From NCBI RefSeq assembly GCF_016767175.1, contig NZ_CP068564.1, positions 1,798,001 to 1,862,000 of the forward strand: a DNA stretch of 64,000 nucleotides, read 5' to 3'. Shown here in pieces: positions 36,300 to 45,794 of this stretch (positions are counted from its first letter, which is position 1; the number at the start of each line of letters is the position of its first letter). The position numbers and the translations under genes are program-made. The notes below the pieces were generated by a model. The model had not been told where the DNA came from. It made no database searches and worked only from the letters and a program-made list of their open reading frames with translations. Source of the stretch: Keratinibaculum paraultunense (lineage in GTDB: Bacteria; Bacillota; Clostridia; Tissierellales; Tepidimicrobiaceae).

Positions 36300-37469
36300 T
36301 TAATAATAAATTGATTCTAATACTAATAAAAAGTAATTATTAGTGTTTTCGTTTAATGGTCTAAAATCAGCCCCAACACCCATAACTTTTTTTGAGAAAT
36401 CATCTAAAAACTTTTTATTTAAAATATTTTCATTTATCTCTAAATCATTTTCAATTATATACTTGGCCAATTCAATTTCAAATTTTGGCACATATATCTG
36501 AGAAGGCATAGCCCAACCTGATAGTCTTCCTGTCATACCAGCTTCCTTTGATTTTTCAGCAATTAATTGATTAATTTTATCATAATTTCCCAAATCCTCA
36601 GTATCTATCTCTAAATTCATTACTGTAGGATAAGCTTGTGTAGGCGTTGGGCAACATTGCTCAGCTACTATAAATTTTAACTTTAAAGCCTCATCTATTA
36701 TAACATCATACATTGGACAATTGCTTCCAAATATATTTGTATCTGGACCATATTTAGCAATTTGTCTAGGTATATCTTCCCTTAAGAATTGTTGCATAGC
36801 AGCAGGCCCATCTCCAGTTTGTGGATCTGGAGTAATAATCTCTACAAATTTTAAACCTAATTCTTCGCAAGTTTTTTCCATCATTTCTTTTCTTTGTGCT
36901 ACTGACTCTTTAGCTAAATGTGTTGGAAATGAATAATGTATAAATGTTTTAGCACCCATTTTCTTAGCCTTAGTAGGTATAGTTTCTCCACGTCTTATCC
37001 AATCAGTTGCGAAGCTTATATCTACATATTTTGCCATAAGTTCTGGTTCATCTAACATAGTAGCTATTGTAATTATATCTGGTCTTTTTTCTCTAATTTG
37101 TTCAAAAGCAGGTAATAAACCTGATTGTCCAGAATTTACTATTATAGCTTTCATCTCTGGGTCATCAGCTAAGCTGAGTATTTGTGAAATTCCCGTTTCT
37201 AATTCTGCATTAAAATTTTCTGGTAATGTAATATGTTTTACTATATCAGGATATTTTTTAGCCATTTCCGCTCCAGCTCTAAACTCATCTTCAGAAGTAG
37301 ATAATGTAGGTGTTACAATGCCTATTTTGTAATTTTTTACCCCTTCCATTTCCGCATTGTTTGCTGCTGAATTTTGCATTGTCTCTTTATCAGTATTTAC
37401 ATTTTGACAAGCTACTAATGAAAAAATCATAATTACAGATAAGATTAATGTAGCAATTTTCCTTATCAC
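36300..37469 (-). CDS. DUF3798 lipoprotein, substrate-binding component of the ABC transporter
   Basis: 389 aa. A lipoprotein signal peptide ends at the lipobox LVAC (LILSVIMIFSLVACQN, Cys about 21). The mature part is a periplasmic-binding type fold of the DUF3798 family (KIGIVTPTLSTSEDEFRAGA; GSNCPMYDVIIDEALKLKFI; EQCCPTPTQAYPTV). GTG start 37469 with GAGGAGG upstream. It captures a solute at the cell surface for the following ATPase and permeases. No ligand has been assigned to DUF3798 as far as I know. Confidence 0.87.
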   Translation of the reverse strand: MIRKIATLILSVIMIFSLVACQNVNTDKETMQNSAANNAEMEGVKNYKIGIVTPTLSTSEDEFRAGAEMAKKYPDIVKHITLPENFNAELETGISQILSLADDPEMKAIIVNSGQSGLLPAFEQIREKRPDIITIATMLDEPELMAKYVDISFATDWIRRGETIPTKAKKMGAKTFIHYSFPTHLAKESVAQRKEMMEKTCEELGLKFVEIITPDPQTGDGPAAMQQFLREDIPRQIAKYGPDTNIFGSNCPMYDVIIDEALKLKFIVAEQCCPTPTQAYPTVMNLEIDTEDLGNYDKINQLIAEKSKEAGMTGRLSGWAMPSQIYVPKFEIELAKYIIENDLEINENILNKKFLDDFSKKVMGVGADFRPLNENTNNYFLLVLESIYY

Positions 37470-37619
37470 TGTTATTACCTCCTCTTTTATTCTATCTAAG
37501 TATTTATTCTTTAAAGCAACACTATGACGACATTAAAATAAAAATAAATACATTTTTCAAATATTGCAAACTCATAACTAGATTTTATAAAAAACTTCTA
37601 AATAAACATTTTCTGTATA

Positions 37620-37795
37620 TTATATTGATTCTCCTGATATAACGCATAAGCTGACACCTGCTGCTATTGTAGCATAAATTAAATGCATAAGGGTATATGT
37701 ACAAAATGTTCCCACAATGTAAAGTTCTTTTCCTTTAAAAAAAATTCCCTTCCTATTTCTTCATAATTCTTAAAGTTTTCCGATAACTTTAACAT
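37620..37795 (-). pseudogene. Small one-helix membrane protein split by a frameshift in a T8 run
   Basis: The start ATG 37795 has a near-perfect AAGGAGGTGG site. The first 19 codons (MLKLSENFKNYEEIGREFF) read into eight T residues. In the current frame translation ends after 39 aa. With nine Ts it would continue FKGKELYIVGTFCTYTLMHL and IYATIAAGVSLCVISGESI, then stop at 37620, a sensible 58-aa membrane protein. This could be an assembly error, a decayed gene or phase variation. It is the first gene ahead of the DUF3798 transporter and has its own promoter at 37825-37854. Confidence 0.6.
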
Positions 37796-37824
37796 ACTCC
37801 ACCTCCTTCCAAAGCACCCATATA

Positions 37825-37854
37825 ATTATACGGTTTTTATCAAATCATAGTCAA
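37825..37854 (-). promoter_or_regulatory. Sigma-A promoter before the small frameshifted gene and DUF3798 operon
   Basis: TTGACT (37849-37854), 18-bp spacer, perfect TATAAT (37825-37830), about 30 bp before the ATG at 37795 on the minus strand. Confidence 0.65.
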
Positions 37855-37938
37855 ATTAGAATTTTTAATATAATTTTTCTTGCTATAAATTCCTTTAATA
37901 ACATAAAATCAAAAACAGATATAATAAATTAGCCATAT

Positions 37939-38053
37939 TTATTGATGCATAATTGGCAATTCATCTATAATCTCAGATGCTAAAACTATTATTCCATCTG
38001 CACTATAGTATATCTGGTCAATATTCAATCGTTTAGTTAGGATAAACAAAAAT
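37939..38053 (-). other. Unassigned open reading remnant after dhaM
   Basis: A frame without start codon reads LTKRLNIDQIYYSADGIIVL and ASEIIDELPIMHQ, then a stop at 37939. It looks like a real protein tail but I do not recognise it. It begins right at the GGGACA palindrome. The remaining bases up to the promoter hold nothing clear. Confidence 0.3.
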
Positions 38054-38084
38054 ATGGGACAAAGGGTCTGACCCTCTGTCCCAT
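38054..38084 (-). terminator. GGGACA palindrome directly after dhaM
   Basis: ATGGGACA, AGGGT, loop CTG, ACCCT, TGTCCCAT pair with one unpaired base on each side. It touches the dhaM TGA. It shares the GGTCTGACC core with the hairpin at 42625-42653. Confidence 0.85.
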
Positions 38085-38479
38085 CATGAAATTTTCCTAG
38101 TAGTTCTAGCTTCTTCTGCTGCTCTTCTTATATCTTCCATATCCTTTGATATGGAGGATTGTACTGATACAGCTATACTACCTTCTACTATAGGAGTATC
38201 TAAAATACAAGTTTTCTCCTTTATATCATCCTCTAACATTTCTATGGCCAATTCTGAACTCATAATTGAACTTCCTATATCTGCAAGTATTGCCACTCCA
38301 TCTCCATCATAGGCTTTTTCTATAGAATCCTTTATTAATATGGGATCTGTGCCTATCCTTCCATCAGAAGTTCCTCCTGCTGGTATTATATTTAAATCTT
38401 TGCCTGCCATTTCATAACATAAATCTACTATACCTTCTGCAATTTTATTGCTATGAGATACGATAACCAATCCAATCAT
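38084..38479 (-). CDS. dhaM: Dihydroxyacetone kinase phosphotransfer subunit DhaM
   Basis: 131 aa, the EIIA-Man-like domain only. The phosphorylated histidine is H9 in GLVIVSHSNKIAEG, and GGTSDGRIGTDP plus LADIGSSIMSSE are conserved. It takes phosphate from HPr and passes it to ADP bound to DhaL. E. coli DhaM has extra HPr and EI-like domains; this short form is normal in Firmicutes. It starts 10 bp after dhaL. Confidence 0.93.
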   Translation of the reverse strand: MIGLVIVSHSNKIAEGIVDLCYEMAGKDLNIIPAGGTSDGRIGTDPILIKDSIEKAYDGDGVAILADIGSSIMSSELAIEMLEDDIKEKTCILDTPIVEGSIAVSVQSSISKDMEDIRRAAEEARTTRKIS

Positions 38480-38489
38480 ATATATCCTC

Positions 38490-39122
38490 CTAATTTTGTT
38501 CTAATACTTCATTTATGGATTTAATCATAATATAAGTTGAGGTAGCACCAGGATCTTGATGCCCAATACTTCTTTCTCCTAGATAACTTGCTCTGCCTTT
38601 TTTAGCAATTATATCCTTAGTATATTCTACTCCTTCTAAGGCAGCTTCTTCTGCCATTTTAAAGGCTATTTTAGTATCTTTTCCTTCTTCATATGCTAAT
38701 TTTAAAGCTTCAAAAGCTGGTATTAAGGCATCTAATATGGTCTTATCTCCTTTGTTCGATTTTCCTCTCATTTTTATACCTTCCACTGCCTGTTCAAACA
38801 TATTTATAATATCCTCTTTATCTATTTCCATCTTTCCATCTACAACAGTAGAAGCTCTTAAAAAAGCAGTTCCATATAATGGTCCTGAAGCTCCTCCCAC
38901 TGTTGATATTAATGTCATAGCTACAGTTTTTAGAATACTCCCCCAATCCTTTCCACTCATTTCATCTAGTTTTGCATCTACTGCACTAAATCCTTTGCTC
39001 ATGTTTATACCATGGTCTGCATCACCAATGGCCCTATCTAGTTCAGTTAAATAATCCTTGTTTTCTATTATGTTTTTCCCCATATTTTCAATTATTTTAA
39101 TTAGTATATTTGAATTACACAT
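38490..39122 (-). CDS. dhaL: Dihydroxyacetone kinase ADP-binding subunit DhaL
   Basis: 210 aa all-helical nucleotide-binding subunit. Metal/ADP site residues are in LDRAIGDADHGINMSKGF (near residue 25) and KTILDALIPAFEAL; GGASGPLYGTAF is the loop over the nucleotide; GHQDPGATS lies near the C-terminus. Works with DhaK and DhaM to make dihydroxyacetone phosphate. 17 bp from dhaK. Confidence 0.94.
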   Translation of the reverse strand: MCNSNILIKIIENMGKNIIENKDYLTELDRAIGDADHGINMSKGFSAVDAKLDEMSGKDWGSILKTVAMTLISTVGGASGPLYGTAFLRASTVVDGKMEIDKEDIINMFEQAVEGIKMRGKSNKGDKTILDALIPAFEALKLAYEEGKDTKIAFKMAEEAALEGVEYTKDIIAKKGRASYLGERSIGHQDPGATSTYIMIKSINEVLEQN

Positions 39123-39139
39123 ATAGATCCCTCCGTAAA

Positions 39140-40138
39140 TTATAAGATTCTAAAAGCGGGAGTATCAGCTTTTGCATCTAATAATTGTTTTAGTTCAACA
39201 TCTAATTTAAGCACTGAAATGGAAGATCCTGCCATTTCTAAAGATGTCATATATTCTCCCACCATGGTTTTATATATTTTAATGCCCTTTTCATTTAATA
39301 GATTATGCACTTCTCTATTTAATATATACAATTCCATAAGTGGAGTACCACCTAATCCATTGACCATTACTGCTACTTCATCATCTTTTTCCAATTTCAT
39401 ATCTTCCAATATATTGCTTAGTAATATATTGGCAATTTCCCTTGCAGGTTTTATCTTCTCCTTACGAATTCCTGGTTCTCCATGGATTCCTAGACCAATC
39501 TCCATTTCGTCTTCTCCTATTTCAAAGCTTGGTTTGCCTACTGCTGGCACAACACAAGGAGTTAGGGACATACCCATGGATTTAACATTTTTAACGGTCT
39601 TTTCTGCTACCCTCTTTACATCATCTAAATCCATTCCCTTTTCTGCAGCAGCTCCTGCTATTTTGTGAACAAATATGGTACCAGCTATTCCCCTTCTACC
39701 TACGGTAAAGGTAGAATCCTCAACTGCTACATCATCATTAACTATTACCTGCTGAACTTCTATACCTTCCATTTGTGCTAATTCTGCAGCCATTTCAAAA
39801 TTCATCACATCACCAGAATAATTTTTAATAATCAATAATACTCCTTTGCCTCCATCTACTGCTTTTATTCCTTTGAGTATTTGTTCTGGTGTAGGAGATG
39901 TAAACACTTCTCCTGCAGCTACTCCATCTAACATGCCTAATCCTACAAAACCACCATGAGCAGGCTCATGACCACTACCTCCACCACTTACAAGAGCTAC
40001 TTTCCCCTTGATTGGTGCATCTTTTCTAACCAATACATTACTGTCATCTATTCTTTTTAGGTATTCTGGATGGGCTTTTACCATCCCTTGAAGCATTTCC
40101 TCTACTACATCTTCCTTGTGGTTTATAATTTTTTTCAC
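39140..40138 (-). CDS. dhaK: Dihydroxyacetone kinase substrate-binding subunit DhaK
   Basis: 332 aa. The motif SGGGSGHEPAHGGFVG (near residue 50) and the later GLGIHGEPGIRKEKI (His about 218, which covalently binds the substrate as a hemiaminal) are both present. GTG start at 40138 with AGGGAG upstream. Operon order gldA-dhaK-dhaL-dhaM gives oxidation of glycerol to dihydroxyacetone followed by phosphorylation. Confidence 0.95.
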   Translation of the reverse strand: MKKIINHKEDVVEEMLQGMVKAHPEYLKRIDDSNVLVRKDAPIKGKVALVSGGGSGHEPAHGGFVGLGMLDGVAAGEVFTSPTPEQILKGIKAVDGGKGVLLIIKNYSGDVMNFEMAAELAQMEGIEVQQVIVNDDVAVEDSTFTVGRRGIAGTIFVHKIAGAAAEKGMDLDDVKRVAEKTVKNVKSMGMSLTPCVVPAVGKPSFEIGEDEMEIGLGIHGEPGIRKEKIKPAREIANILLSNILEDMKLEKDDEVAVMVNGLGGTPLMELYILNREVHNLLNEKGIKIYKTMVGEYMTSLEMAGSSISVLKLDVELKQLLDAKADTPAFRIL

Positions 40139-40151
40139 AACATCTCACTCC

Positions 40152-41288
40152 CTATATATTGTGTGTTTCCTTATATTTTTTACCAATTTTATCCGCCGTT
40201 ACTATTGCAGCAGCTACCTGATTTTCTGTAATTGGAAATGGCATAGAATGAATAGACTCTTCAGGTATACAAGATTTTTGTGCTACTTTGTATAGTTCTT
40301 CTTCTGATATAGTATCTACCCCTATATCCTCTAGACAAACTGGGAGCCCTATTCTTATACAAAATTCTAATACTTCTTCTAACTCCTCCTTTGGAGCATT
40401 TTCTAATACTAGTTGGGCAATTGTTCCAAAAGCTACTTTTTCTCCATGGTAATATTTATGGGTTCCTTCCAATATAGTTAGACCATCATGAATTGCATGG
40501 GCTGCTGCTAAGCCACCACTTTCAAATCCAATTCCTGATAATAAAATATTAGCTTCAATTATATTTTCTAAAGCTGGAGTAACTTTTTTAGATTCACAAG
40601 CACGAATGGCTTTTTCTCCATCTTCTAATAGGGTTTCATAGCATAGCTTTGCAAAAGCAAGGGCTGCTTTGGTCCCCTTGGCACCTTCAGCTACTCCTTC
40701 CCTTACGCCACAGGGCAATCCTGCATTCACATTGGAATAGGAAGTTGCTGTAGCTCTAGCCTCAAAATAAGTGGATAGAGCATCTCCCATCCCTGATATT
40801 AAAAAACGTGTTGGAGCATTGGCTATTATAGTGGTATCTACCAATACAACACTAGGACTTTGCTTAAAATATGCATAATCGTCAAAAGCTCCATCTGGTG
40901 TATATAGTACTGCTGAATGGCTAGTAGGTGCATCAGTTGCAGCTATAGTTGGAACTATGATTACCTTTTCCCCTTCTGCCACACATTTTGCAGTGTCTAT
41001 AGCCTTTCCTCCTCCTAAACCTACGGTACAATCACATTGGTTTTCTTTTGCCATATCCTTTATTCTTGCAACTTCTTCTCGGGAACATTCTCCTGAAAAA
41101 CCGCTTATTACAAATTCAATATTAAATCTTTCTTGTGTTTCGTCTAATTTATCTTGTACTCTTTTTACATCATCGGGATGTCCTATCAAAAGTGCCTTTT
41201 CCCCAAAGGTTTTTACAAAATAACCTAAATTTAAAATCTCATCTTCCCCTTGTACATATTTGGTTGGGCAAATATATGCTTTTCTCAT
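40152..41288 (-). CDS. gldA: Glycerol dehydrogenase
   Basis: 378 aa, iron-containing/GldA-like alcohol dehydrogenase fold. NAD-binding GLGGGKAIDTAK (near residue 93), PTIAATDAPTSHSAV, and metal ligands in ISGMGDALSTYFEA, AAHAIHDGL and KYYHGEKVAFG are visible. It oxidises glycerol to dihydroxyacetone with NAD+. First gene of the dha operon, 13 bp from dhaK. A 227-bp gap separates it from the PocR-AraC regulator. Confidence 0.94.
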   Translation of the reverse strand: MRKAYICPTKYVQGEDEILNLGYFVKTFGEKALLIGHPDDVKRVQDKLDETQERFNIEFVISGFSGECSREEVARIKDMAKENQCDCTVGLGGGKAIDTAKCVAEGEKVIIVPTIAATDAPTSHSAVLYTPDGAFDDYAYFKQSPSVVLVDTTIIANAPTRFLISGMGDALSTYFEARATATSYSNVNAGLPCGVREGVAEGAKGTKAALAFAKLCYETLLEDGEKAIRACESKKVTPALENIIEANILLSGIGFESGGLAAAHAIHDGLTILEGTHKYYHGEKVAFGTIAQLVLENAPKEELEEVLEFCIRIGLPVCLEDIGVDTISEEELYKVAQKSCIPEESIHSMPFPITENQVAAAIVTADKIGKKYKETHNI

Positions 41289-41515
41289 TTACTAAACCTC
41301 CCATTTTTATTCTTATAGAATATGAATTTAGATAAAAATTTATGCTAATTTTTTATTACTACTTATTTCAAGAATATTTTGACATATAAAGGCATGTATT
41401 AGAAAAGGTTTTCCTTTAGTCAATATCTTGTATTTACAGTATAGCAATAATATCAAATAATTACATTAAACTATATAATACCATTATGATATTATGTTGT
41501 TGTATTATTTTGTAC

Positions 41516-42523
41516 TTATTTAATTATTTTGTACTTATTTGACTGATTTTTCAAAATTCTTCTATAATTTCCTGGAGTAATCCCTTCAAATGCCTTGAAA
41601 CGTCGAGTAAAATATCCTGCATCATTAAAACCAACTTCCATTGAAATTTCCTGTATAGTTTTGTCAGTGGTTTTTAATAATTTTTTTGCATTTCCAATTC
41701 TTATCCTAGTTAAATAATCTGAAAACTTTTCTCCAGTTTCCCTATAGAATAGTTTGCTAAAATATCCAGGAGTGATAAAGCATATATTTGCTAAATCATC
41801 CAATGTGATCTTTTCATGAAAATTTTCATTTATATATTTTATGGCAGGCTTTAAAATATCCTTCATTTCATTTGAAACATTGGAAAGATTTTTATCTGTA
41901 TTATGGTTATCTAATTTTATATTTGAATAATCATCTTTTAATACTGCTTTTAATTGTTTTTTCATATCCTGATTTTCCTGTAATAATTTATTTTTTAATA
42001 TTGATTCTTCAACAATATATTTTACTATGTATTCTATTAAGTCTAATATTTCTTTTATTTGAGTTAATGTCATATGGGGAAGTTTGCTATAAAGATATAG
42101 CATTTCATTTTGATTAGGTAAATATTCAATAGAATCCATGTATATTTTTTCAATATATTCACTCTGGCCATTTTCCTTTAATAAAATTTGTCCTACCATT
42201 ACACATCCAAAATATTTATCATCAACAATGATAGGTATGGCTGCATCTATTATATTACAGTGACATCTGTATATATAATTTTGATTAAGTCTTACTGCTT
42301 CAATCCCACCTCTAGCATCACATTTTTGACATATTGCATTTGTCTTAGGTTCAGATCTTATATTTTTACAAAACTCACTGCACTCACTATGTTTCGTAAC
42401 CGGAACACCCTTGTAGTCAACAGTAATAATAGCTGTACCAGTAACTTTTGCAAGTTTATCTTGGATCAATTGCCATTTTTCAATATCTAAAATAGATTCC
42501 ATATCAGCATAATTACCATTCAA
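41516..42523 (-). CDS. PocR-domain AraC-family regulator of glycerol metabolism
   Basis: 335 aa. Residues about 10-170 are a PocR sensory domain (cysteines in CSEFCKNI, NAICQKCDARGG and YRCHC, typical of this domain). The C-terminal 100 residues are two AraC helix-turn-helix motifs (TLDDLANICFITPGYFSKLF; TIQEISMEVGFNDAGYFTRR). PocR-type regulators sense propanediol, glycerol or related polyols. Position just upstream of gldA-dhaKLM in the same direction makes it the likely activator of that operon. Confidence 0.9.
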   Translation of the reverse strand: MNGNYADMESILDIEKWQLIQDKLAKVTGTAIITVDYKGVPVTKHSECSEFCKNIRSEPKTNAICQKCDARGGIEAVRLNQNYIYRCHCNIIDAAIPIIVDDKYFGCVMVGQILLKENGQSEYIEKIYMDSIEYLPNQNEMLYLYSKLPHMTLTQIKEILDLIEYIVKYIVEESILKNKLLQENQDMKKQLKAVLKDDYSNIKLDNHNTDKNLSNVSNEMKDILKPAIKYINENFHEKITLDDLANICFITPGYFSKLFYRETGEKFSDYLTRIRIGNAKKLLKTTDKTIQEISMEVGFNDAGYFTRRFKAFEGITPGNYRRILKNQSNKYKIIK

Positions 42524-42579
42524 ATAAAATCACCCTTTTTTAATTCTTCTACATACTTTTATCATATCACATAATTTAT

Positions 42580-42653
42580 CCCCCACCTATATTTTTTAAA
42601 TATAGATGGGGGTATCATTGTTGATGGGACAGAAGGTCTGACCCAATGTCCCA
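42580..42653 (-). terminator. Two tandem hairpins after the 5'-nucleotidase gene
   Basis: The nearer one (42625-42653) is TGGGACA...GGTCTGACC...TGTCCCA and touches the stop codon. The farther one (42580-42612) pairs CCCCCA/TGGGGG, then CTATATTT/AAATATAG. The first belongs to the GGGACA palindrome family. Confidence 0.85.
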
Positions 42654-44600
42654 CTACGCATCATGTGTAGTTGCTTCTTTTGATTTTTTTACTTTTCTTA
42701 CTATAAATCTTATCAAAAATATCAATGCAATTATTATAATAAGAACAATGGAATATATAATTATTGCAATTTTATTTGGGTTCTTAAGTTTAGCAGATAA
42801 GCTAGGATTATCATCAACAATTTTTCTTCCCTGCTTTTGATTATAATATTCAGGTACTTGAGGTACTCCTCCTTTTTTATCGAAGGATTTCAAATATTCT
42901 GCTATAGCCAACCATTCCTTAATTTCGTGCCCTTCATCATATATTATTTGAGATTCATAATCTGTAATAGGAACACCTTTTTCAGTTTTTGGTACAATGG
43001 ACAATATGCCAAAGGATTGATCACCAACAACTGAAAGCATTTGAGCAGAATATAATCCTCCAACTATTCGATAAAGTTTATCATCTATTATTTCTTCTCT
43101 ATTACCTTCCTCATCTTCAATATAAACATCAGTAACTTTATTAAAAATCAATCTATTAGGATTAAAAGTATAATTAAGTCCTGATGTATACAATTGTGCT
43201 ACACTCATTAAAGGAGTTATAGATGCATCTACCTCTGCTACAGTTTTTAACTCTTTTCCCGTTAAATATACAGAAATAAGAGGATAACCTGATACCTTAT
43301 CTGGTCCTATTCCCAATGAACTTACTGTAAACACATCTGATACAGTAATATCTCCTCTGACAAAAGATCCTCTTATAGTGCCAACGGGAGTTACAGAAAT
43401 TGCTATGGGTTTGTAATCTTTCCCTTCAGCTTTTTTTACTGCATATATGTATGAGTCACTAATTAAATTTCCTAAAGTATCTTCCTCATGTTTAGTTCCT
43501 AATAAACTATAAGGGGTAAAACTAAATGGTGTATGTGCTACTACCTCATCAAACTCCATGTTAAAAATATCTAAATACTCTTTTTGAACTATTTCCTTAT
43601 AATATTCTATAGTTTCATTAATCGATAAATCTTCGCTTAAATGATCATCTATAGGTTCCAATCTATAATCTTCTAGTTTCCAACCATTCCCTTCCTTTTT
43701 TATATCCATTACTCCAATATTTTCTCCATTTTCTCCACAAGAACCTATAATTGTATTTCCCACTACTATAGGTTCTTCAAGAGCTGTATGACTATGTCCA
43801 CTTACAATTATATCAATACCTGGAACTTTTCTAGCTAATATTTCATCTTCCGATTTTGAACTATCTTCATGAGTTCCTGAGTGGGACAAACAAATTATTA
43901 AATCTACATTCTCTTTGTTTTTCAATACATCTACAACTTTTTCAGCTGATTTAATATAATCTTCAAACACTACCTCTGCCATAGGAGCATTGGAATCTGC
44001 CTCTCTACCCATTAATCCAAAAATGCCTATTTTAACTCCTTCCCGTTGAATTATAGTGTAATCTTTTACTCCATAATATTCCATAGAATCTTTTAATTTG
44101 GATAAAGTAGGAGTTAATTTTCCATCATCATCCACTGGAAACGTGATGTTGGAAGCCACAATTTGTGGTAAATCCTCTCCACTATCCTTTGCATTTTTTA
44201 AGCTATCTGCTAATCCTTCTGCTCTAAAATCGAATTCATGATTCCCGAAGGTTACCACGTCGTATCCCATTTTGCCTAATGTTCTTAACTGAGGTGCATG
44301 ACTAGCAAAAATGGTTTGAAATAAGGTTCCCATTGAAAAATCTCCTGCATCTACCAATAATAGATTAGGGTTTCTTTCTCTTTCCTTTTTGATTGCCGTA
44401 TTAAGTCTAGCATATCCACCTATTGTTTTAATTTCCCCATCTTCTTCTATTTTCGAAGGATAAAAGTGATCATGCATATCATGGGTAAATAATATGGTTA
44501 TAGACTGAGGTTTTGTTTCTAGATAACTTACTTGGAATATAGATATGAATAAAATTATAATACTTAAACAGGCAAGAAAGGTTTTTGAAAATTTATTCAT
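42654..44600 (-). CDS. Membrane-anchored 5'-nucleotidase / 2',3'-cyclic phosphodiesterase (UshA family)
   Basis: 648 aa. N-terminal signal/anchor (TFLACLSIIILFISIF), then a metallophosphatase domain with its metal motifs (FTHDMHDHF, DAGDFSMG, FGNHEFDF, VSGHSHTAL), then the C-terminal 5'-nucleotidase domain (about 380-560; VTPVGTIRGSFVRGDITVSD). A last membrane helix follows (AIIIYSIVLIIIIALIFLIR), ending in lysines. It should hydrolyse nucleotides at the outer face and help scavenge phosphate or nucleosides. Two anchors make release unlikely. Confidence 0.92.
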   Translation of the reverse strand: MNKFSKTFLACLSIIILFISIFQVSYLETKPQSITILFTHDMHDHFYPSKIEEDGEIKTIGGYARLNTAIKKERERNPNLLLVDAGDFSMGTLFQTIFASHAPQLRTLGKMGYDVVTFGNHEFDFRAEGLADSLKNAKDSGEDLPQIVASNITFPVDDDGKLTPTLSKLKDSMEYYGVKDYTIIQREGVKIGIFGLMGREADSNAPMAEVVFEDYIKSAEKVVDVLKNKENVDLIICLSHSGTHEDSSKSEDEILARKVPGIDIIVSGHSHTALEEPIVVGNTIIGSCGENGENIGVMDIKKEGNGWKLEDYRLEPIDDHLSEDLSINETIEYYKEIVQKEYLDIFNMEFDEVVAHTPFSFTPYSLLGTKHEEDTLGNLISDSYIYAVKKAEGKDYKPIAISVTPVGTIRGSFVRGDITVSDVFTVSSLGIGPDKVSGYPLISVYLTGKELKTVAEVDASITPLMSVAQLYTSGLNYTFNPNRLIFNKVTDVYIEDEEGNREEIIDDKLYRIVGGLYSAQMLSVVGDQSFGILSIVPKTEKGVPITDYESQIIYDEGHEIKEWLAIAEYLKSFDKKGGVPQVPEYYNQKQGRKIVDDNPSLSAKLKNPNKIAIIIYSIVLIIIIALIFLIRFIVRKVKKSKEATTHDA

Positions 44601-44852
44601 AATTTACCTCCTTAGCAAACGTTTTCCTTTGTATATAATTATAGCATCATACCCTTTTTAATACATCATATATTATTGTAGTATAATAGAATTATAATAT
44701 TGTAATAGTATAAGTATTTTGTCTATATTATTAATTATTTCACTTGGTTTTAGTTTATAACTTTACATAAATTAATGTTCATAATATAATCAATAAAAAC
44801 GTAATTATTTTTCATAAGCATATTTATCGCATTTTCCTAAGGGGGAATAAAA

Positions 44853-45785
44853 ATGATTGAAAAAACTTTTACTTTTAAAGCATCAGATGGTGAAGAAATA
44901 TTTGCCTATAATTGGCGACCAGAAAATGAAAATAATAATGTAAAGGGGATTGTACAAATAGCTCATGGCATGGCTGAAGCAGCACATAGATATAAAAGGT
45001 TTGCTGAAAAACTTGTTAAAGAAGGCTATATAGTATATGCAAATGATCATAGAGGACATGGTAAAACAGCACCATCTTTAGACGAAATAGGATATATAGG
45101 TCCTGACGGATATAATAGAATGGTACAAGATATGAAAGAATTTACGGATTTAATTCGAGATAGAGAAAATAAGGATTTACCATTATTTCTATTTGGTCAC
45201 AGCATGGGGTCCTTTTTAGCTCAACGCTATATAAGTCATTATGGTGATAATATTCAAGGGGTAATATTATCTGGTACTTCAGGCGATCAAGGTTTTGTAT
45301 TAAATATAGGAATACGTATAGCAAAAAGAGAAGTTGCAAAAAAAGGGCCTAAAGCAAGAAGTCCTCGTCTAAACAATTTAAGTTTCGGCAGTTATAATAA
45401 AAAGTTTGAACCAAGTAGGACAGAGTTTGACTGGTTGACTAGAGATGAAAAAGAAGTAGATAAATATATCAAAGATCCATATTGTGGTGGAATATTTACA
45501 ACAAGTTTTTATTATGATTTCTTTAAAGGACTAAAGGAAAATTTCGAAAAAAGTAATTTAGAAAATATACCAAAAAATCTACCCATATACATATTTGCAG
45601 GAGACAAAGATCCTGTAGGCAATATGGGAAAAGGAGTACTCAAATTAGTAAAGACATATCAAAGACTTGGCATAAAGGATTTAGAATATAATTTATATAA
45701 AGATGGTCGTCATGAAATGTTAAATGAAATAAATAGAGATGAAGTAATGGAAGATGTAATCAATTGGCTAGATAAACATATATAA
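44853..45785 (+). CDS. Alpha/beta hydrolase, monoacylglycerol-lipase-like
   Basis: 310 aa, plus strand. Nucleophile elbow FLFGHSMGSFLAQ (Ser near residue 116), acid FAGDKDPVG (Asp near 251) and His in YKDGRHEMLNE make a full catalytic triad. QIAHGMAEAAHRY holds the oxyanion residues of the lysophospholipase (PldB/MGL) group. No signal peptide. Its ribosome site is AAGGGGGAA. It probably cleaves monoglycerides or other esters in the cytoplasm. Confidence 0.9.
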   Translation: MIEKTFTFKASDGEEIFAYNWRPENENNNVKGIVQIAHGMAEAAHRYKRFAEKLVKEGYIVYANDHRGHGKTAPSLDEIGYIGPDGYNRMVQDMKEFTDLIRDRENKDLPLFLFGHSMGSFLAQRYISHYGDNIQGVILSGTSGDQGFVLNIGIRIAKREVAKKGPKARSPRLNNLSFGSYNKKFEPSRTEFDWLTRDEKEVDKYIKDPYCGGIFTTSFYYDFFKGLKENFEKSNLENIPKNLPIYIFAGDKDPVGNMGKGVLKLVKTYQRLGIKDLEYNLYKDGRHEMLNEINRDEVMEDVINWLDKHI

Positions 45786-45794
45786 AAGCCTTCA

